DNA of 11,248 nt from assembly GCA_003024985.2 (NCBI GenBank), contig PXIH01S0016043.1; one strand, given 5' to 3'. How positions within the stretch are numbered: position 1 is the first letter of the stretch; each line of letters starts with the position of its first letter. The position numbers and the translations under genes are program-made. The notes under the pieces are model-generated. The model was not told the origin of the DNA. It made no database searches and saw only the letters and a program-made list of their open reading frames with translations. This DNA comes from Euperipatoides rowelli (taxonomy: Eukaryota > Onychophora > Udeonychophora > Euonychophora > Peripatopsidae). Shown here piece after piece: positions 8,166 through 11,248 of this stretch.

Positions 8166-8627
8166 ACATTTTATGACTTTATTGTACAGTGTCATAAATA
8201 ACCAATCGCAGTACTGTAATTTTTTAAAACAAAAAATCCAATTTTTCTTGTATTTTGCTTGCAAAAATGAGCTATTAAGGAAGAATCTAAATTAAGTAGC
8301 CTAATGTACTGTATATTACCATGAGGATAAAAGTTTATTGTATTTAACTTAAAATAATAGTACTGTACACTAAAATAATGTAATAAGTTAAAATTAATAA
8401 TGTTTTGCATAGCCGTTAAAACAAGGTAAAATAATATTAAAAATATAGAAACGGCAACAAAATATTTTGACATTTTAAAGTGGTATATGAATGCCTATTA
8501 CAACTTCAGTGATTTATGTATATTTTTGTAAATGCTTGTTTAATTAATCAATTTGTTATATTCGGTCCAAAAATGCATCAAAATTCGACTTTTATTACAA
8601 TATGTATCAAAATATAGAACTGGCAAG

Positions 8628-8754
8628 TGACGTGACGTCTTTAATTTTAAATGAGATAATCGAGTGGACTCCTGTAATAGTGGTGGGGTTGTCAGACCAG
8701 TCGGTGGTTTTTATAAAGGCAGCTCAAAACAAGCGCCAGTAGGCTGAAAATAAA
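8628..8754 (+). promoter_or_regulatory. CRE-like / TATA / AATAAA cluster: possible old LTR or cryptic promoter
   Basis: TGACGTGACGTC, a doubled CRE-like site, lies at 8628-8639. TATAAA is at 8712-8717 and CCAGTA, near the arthropod initiator TCAGTY, has its A at 8738, 26 bases past the first T of the TATA box. AATAAA follows at 8749-8754. A TATA box with a polyadenylation signal shortly downstream is the usual U3-R order of a retrotransposon LTR. An intronic promoter is the alternative. I could not define TG...CA ends or a target-site duplication, so the call rests on motif spacing only. Confidence 0.25.
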
Positions 8755-9375
8755 GCTTTAACAGTTTTTATTTGCATTTAAAAATTTAATCTCTAAGAAT
8801 GTTTAAGAAATATTATTAAAAACTTTGTAAATAATAGTTAATTTGTTAGCATTATCGTGTAAAGTTAATAAGCTAACACATAAAAGCCTCCTGGAGGGTT
8901 TGTTTTTTCTTTTTAAGAATTACAGTGTATCTCAAAATTTTATGGATTTTATATTGATGCTAAGAAAGTAACTTTTTTCTCTGTTCTTTTTTTTCTTCAA
9001 AACTTTATAACACTTTTGTTGACTATTTTTCTAAACAATAACGTAATGAAGTCATGACTAGCGTCTGGATCACAGATGCATTTTTCCTCCAGCCCCAAAA
9101 CCAGCGAGATTTTATCCTTTGACAACGTCAATTTAACGTCAGCATCTGGGTTTTATTTTTTTTAAACAACGTAAAAATTTGCAAATTTTTATATGTTTCA
9201 GTTTAAATTTTCAAAATTGATTAATTAAACAAATATTTTTAGGTAAAACTAAACATACAGTAAATCAATTTAAAAAAAAAAACATCGATAAACCACTTTA
9301 AGCGAGATTGACGCTATGGAAATGACACAAAAAAATGAGGTAAATACATTAATAATATAGTAAATAGGTTAGGAC

Positions 9376-9430
9376 TGATCATGTTATGACGTTTTAGATG
9401 AGTTTTCATCTAAGTTTGTCGTTATAATCA
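9376..9430. repeat. Imperfect inverted repeat ending 68 bases before an EXOC3 exon
   Basis: TTAGATGA (9394-9401) and TCATCTAA (9406-9413) form a perfect 8-base stem with a 4-base loop. Beyond a small internal loop, GAC/GTC, several A-T and G-T pairs and a terminal TGAT/ATCA extend the fold to about 21 pairs over 55 bases. It could form in the pre-mRNA shortly upstream of the acceptor at 9498. It might equally be a decayed fold-back element. Confidence 0.65.
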
Positions 9431-9498
9431 TGCATTACTGTAATTATTGTAGTATCATACCTTGTAATTTTTCAAATCCTGTGTGATTTATTTTTCAG

Positions 9499-9582
9499 AC
9501 TGTTTGTGTACCCTGTTTCCCTCCTAGCTATAATATTGTTACTACTTTTGTGAAGATGTACCACGATTGTTTATCAAGACAC
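9499..9582 (+). CDS. EXOC3: EXOC3/SEC6 exocyst subunit, internal exon (third of three)
   Basis: This is an 84-base, 28-codon exon with phase 0 at both ends. The peptide runs TVCVPCFPPSYNIVTTFVKM and then YHDCLSRH. It continues the preceding exon without a gap and matches the animal Sec6 segment in which a CFPP-x-Y motif is followed by a MYH helix. The acceptor is ...tttatttttcag at 9487-9498 and the donor is CAC|gtaagt at 9582/9583. It is unusually rich in cysteine (three in 28 residues), but the frame is intact. A symmetrical 84-base exon could be skipped without a frameshift, though nothing here shows that it is. The next exon was not found in the remaining 1.67 kb, so the following intron is at least that long. 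Confidence 0.93.
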
Positions 9583-10384
9583 GTAAGTAGCTGCAATCAT
9601 TTCACTCTTAATAATTTTAAAGTTGTGTGTTTTTTTTTTAAAAAATCTGGAAAGCATTGGCCCTAAATAAAATGAAGCCTAGATAATTCTGATAGACTGA
9701 AAATATTTAAGCGCCTATTTTAAATCATATAGTTTATTACTGTGTCAAAATTATGTAACATTGGGCACAATTCTGTCCTTTAAAAAAAAGTCAGAAATTT
9801 AAGTATATCTAATACTAAATTCTATATTTCATATTTCTAACAGCATTAAAGGTTCTTTTTTTTTTTTTTTTTTTGCTAGTCTTTAATCTATTGACTATCT
9901 AAGCATAAATGTAATCAAGGTTTAGGGACTTTCTGGACTTCTAATAAGAGGTGTTTCTTTTTTAATTATTAAAGTGTGGACCATTTGCATTACCTAGTAA
10001 CATAAATAGTTTATCTGAATTATTGTCTTGTTTAAATTTTACATTGATAATGTAACTTTTACAAACCATTCCCAAATACACCAAATATGCACTTATTTTT
10101 ATCACATTCTCCAGAGTTTATCTTCTCCCCCACCCCCTCTTCTTCCTAAAGGACAACAGTTGCTGTTGATCTCCCTAGAGGGGCAACATCAGTTAGATCT
10201 CCCTGTGCCATTCCTTTTTCTGTAATTCTAAGAATTCAGCCCTGAATTTACTTGAATCATGTTTCTTGCTTGTAGGCTATTGTTGTGGTTATTACCTTTA
10301 TTAATTACTTTGGAGAATTGTCACTGGGATGATTGCTATTATCACTAGAGTCAGATCTTTGATTACTTTACTACCAGAATAATA

Positions 10385-10640
10385 ATATTAGTATTTGTTT
10401 TAAAATAATTATTACTGGAATTATTATGATTAACTGGTTAATTATTTTACTGGGATTATTTTCGTTATTACTGGGATTATTATGATTACCTAGATAATTA
10501 TTTTACTGGGATTATTTTCGTTATTACTGGGGATTATTATGATTATCTGGATAATTATTTTACTGGAATTATTATGATTACCTGGATAATTATTTTACTG
10601 GGATTATTTTAGTTATTTCTAGGATTATTATAATAAGTAA
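10385..10640. repeat. ~56-bp tandem array built from GGATTATT sub-repeats
   Basis: The landmark AATTATTTTACTGG recurs at 10440, 10496, 10553 and 10588, giving intervals of 56, 57 and 35 bases. The 35-base unit lacks one ~20-base sub-unit (GGATTATTTTCGTTATTACT). Within each unit, related ~20-base blocks ending ACTGGGATTATT alternate, so the array has at least two levels of periodicity. CTGGATAATTA and TATGATTACC are shared between copies. Edges are degenerate, with weaker ATTACTGG/ATTATT traces back to about 10310. Confidence 0.9.
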
Positions 10641-10703
10641 ATTATTGTGATTACCAGAATCCATTGATTGCTAAGATTTTTGTCATCTTTATTGGATTAT
10701 GGT

Positions 10704-10753
10704 TAACTAGCTAAAAAGCCCATTGTAAATTGAAATACAACGGGCCCTAGTTA
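10704..10753. repeat. Nested inverted repeat with GC-rich core
   Basis: The inner arms GCCCATTGTA (10718-10727) and TACAACGGGC (10736-10745) pair over ten bases with one A-C mismatch, around the loop AATTGAAA. The outer arms TAACTAG (10704-10710) and CTAGTTA (10747-10753) pair perfectly over seven bases. The mismatch is exactly what deamination of a methylated CpG (CCCG to CCCA) would leave. A hairpin followed by CTAG and then T recalls a Helitron 3' end, but the spacing is only one base and a second, outer inverted repeat is not part of that pattern. A C-rich tract follows at once. Confidence 0.8.
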
Positions 10754-10924
10754 TCTCCCCCCCCTCTCTTAACTCCTAACCCTTTCCCCCTAATAGCCTC
10801 TCTCCAAACACCTTCTTCCCCATCCTTCCTCCGCACATTTATACTTATAAAAATGAAAAGAAAAAAAAAATGCTATTTGCTAAAACGATTTTAAATATAA
10901 ATCTCAATGTTTCAAAATATTCAA

Positions 10925-11248
10925 ATATCTTATAAGGAAAAATATTCAGTTTTTATTATCTTTATTACAGTACACAGTATCATATCTTATTGTTTAATAT
11001 GGAAAAATATTCACTTTTTATTATCTTTATTACAATACACAGTAACATATCTTATTGTTTAATAAGAAAATAATATTCAGTTTTTATTATCTTTTATACA
11101 GTATCAAAAAATATTCAGTTTTTATTATCTTTATTACAGTATACATTATCATATCTTATTGTTTAATAAGAAAAAAATATTTACTTTTTATTATCTTTAT
11201 TACAGTATACAGTATCATATCTTATTGTTTAATATGAAAAAATATTCA
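10925..11248. repeat. 65/66-bp tandem array running off the window end
   Basis: The landmark AATATTCA (or AATATTTA) occurs at 10941, 11006, 11072, 11110, 11176 and 11241, with spacings of 65, 66, 38, 66 and 65 bases. A unit consists of AATATTCAGTTTTTATTATC, TTTATTACAGTATACAGTATC, ATATCTTATTGTTTAATA and a short A run. The 38-base unit has lost about 28 bases. Because 66 is divisible by three, a spurious open frame (11055-11237) of repeating hydrophobic residues arises on the + strand. The array is cut by the window end, so its total length is unknown. Confidence 0.95.

Larger units (their letters stand above)
6831..9498 (+). other. EXOC3: EXOC3 intron, 2668 bp
   Basis: This intron is bounded by gtaagt at 6831 and ttttcag ending at 9498, in phase 0. 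It contains a 12-base palindrome AGGACTAGTCCT (7156-7167), a segment of higher complexity from about 7560 to 8165, an AT-rich tract with a 93-codon minus-strand open frame that looks accidental (8192-8473), a TATA/AATAAA cluster (8628-8754), a CpG-containing stretch around 9050-9140, and an imperfect hairpin just before the next exon (9376-9430). No further EXOC3 exon is needed, because the peptide is continuous across the junction. Confidence 0.93.
9583..11248 (+). other. EXOC3: EXOC3 intron, 5' part (continues past window)
   Basis: This intron begins with gtaagt at 9583 and no acceptor followed by Sec6-like coding was found before the window ends. It contains a 19-base T run (9856-9874), a pyrimidine-rich tract (10111-10145), a short repeated AGATCTCCCT/GATCTCCCT motif around 10168-10205, and then almost continuous repeats from 10385 to the end. 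An open frame at 10028-10225 crosses the pyrimidine tract and is not considered coding. Confidence 0.85.

Noticed and set aside
8192-8473. Minus-strand 93-codon open frame resembling a membrane protein
   Set aside because: Its Ile/Phe/Tyr/Leu/Asn-rich translation is what AT-rich DNA gives by chance. I saw no family motif, splice context or codon structure.
10028-10225. 65-codon open frame with a proline run
   Set aside because: The proline stretch comes from the pyrimidine tract at 10111-10145. The rest is not Sec6-like and has no splice sites in phase.
10711-10750. Confident Helitron 3' terminus
   Set aside because: The hairpin and CTAG-T fit partly, but the gap between hairpin and CTAG is one base, not the usual several, and no 5' TC end or Rep/helicase coding is visible.
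11055-11237. 60-codon open frame of repeating hydrophobic residues
   Set aside because: It is produced by the 65/66-bp tandem array, whose period is nearly a multiple of three.
1-11248. CRISPR array, operon or phage-type defence system
   Set aside because: The spliced exons with GT-AG introns show this is eukaryotic DNA. The tandem arrays are contiguous, without unique spacers.

Overview
This window looks like an AT-rich, intron-dominated piece of an animal nuclear genome, probably from an invertebrate. It shows GT-AG introns of about 2.6 kb, long A/T homopolymers, microsatellites, three tandem-repeat arrays, decayed mobile DNA, few CpGs outside small islands, and single ambiguous bases at 3522, 4684 and 5889. 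It has no bacterial-style gene organisation. The species cannot be named from the sequence. An arthropod, possibly a chelicerate, is my best guess and is inference only.

The one gene I can identify is on the + strand: EXOC3/SEC6, a subunit of the exocyst tethering complex. Three consecutive internal exons are visible (3882-4144, 6725-6830, 9499-9582). Joined, they give one continuous reading frame of 151 codons with matching phases (phase 2 across the first intron, phase 0 across the second). The peptide lines up without gaps with the middle of animal Sec6. Landmarks are the IIEREE helix, the PPGRPKNWK motif, the MWLVRHLE motif and a CFPP(S)Y segment. Neither end of the gene is in the window.

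Region by region: 1-395 is a tandem array of ~110-bp units. 396-3881 is noncoding, presumably upstream intron, with microsatellites, a perfect 21-bp duplication, a C11-A16 tract and a perfect CTCF-type motif. The first intron (4145-6724) holds a 16-bp perfect hairpin, a CpG-dense island with a piggyBac-like TTAA terminus, a decayed charged reading frame that may be a transposase remnant, and an unidentified 67-codon reading frame. The second intron (6831-9498) holds a higher-complexity segment without recognisable coding content, a CRE-like/TATA/AATAAA cluster that could be an old LTR or a cryptic promoter, and an imperfect hairpin. The last intron (9583 to the end) carries a ~56-bp tandem array, a nested inverted repeat with a GC-rich core, and a 65/66-bp tandem array running off the window end.

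A window-wide feature is the excess of the 7-mer TACTGTA/TACAGTA (about 20 copies by hand count, against roughly 2-3 expected from base composition). I did not find a convincing new multi-gene system. The observations that most merit follow-up are the dispersed TACTGTA motif, the piggyBac-like island with its exon-like reading frame, and the nested hairpin at 10704-10753.
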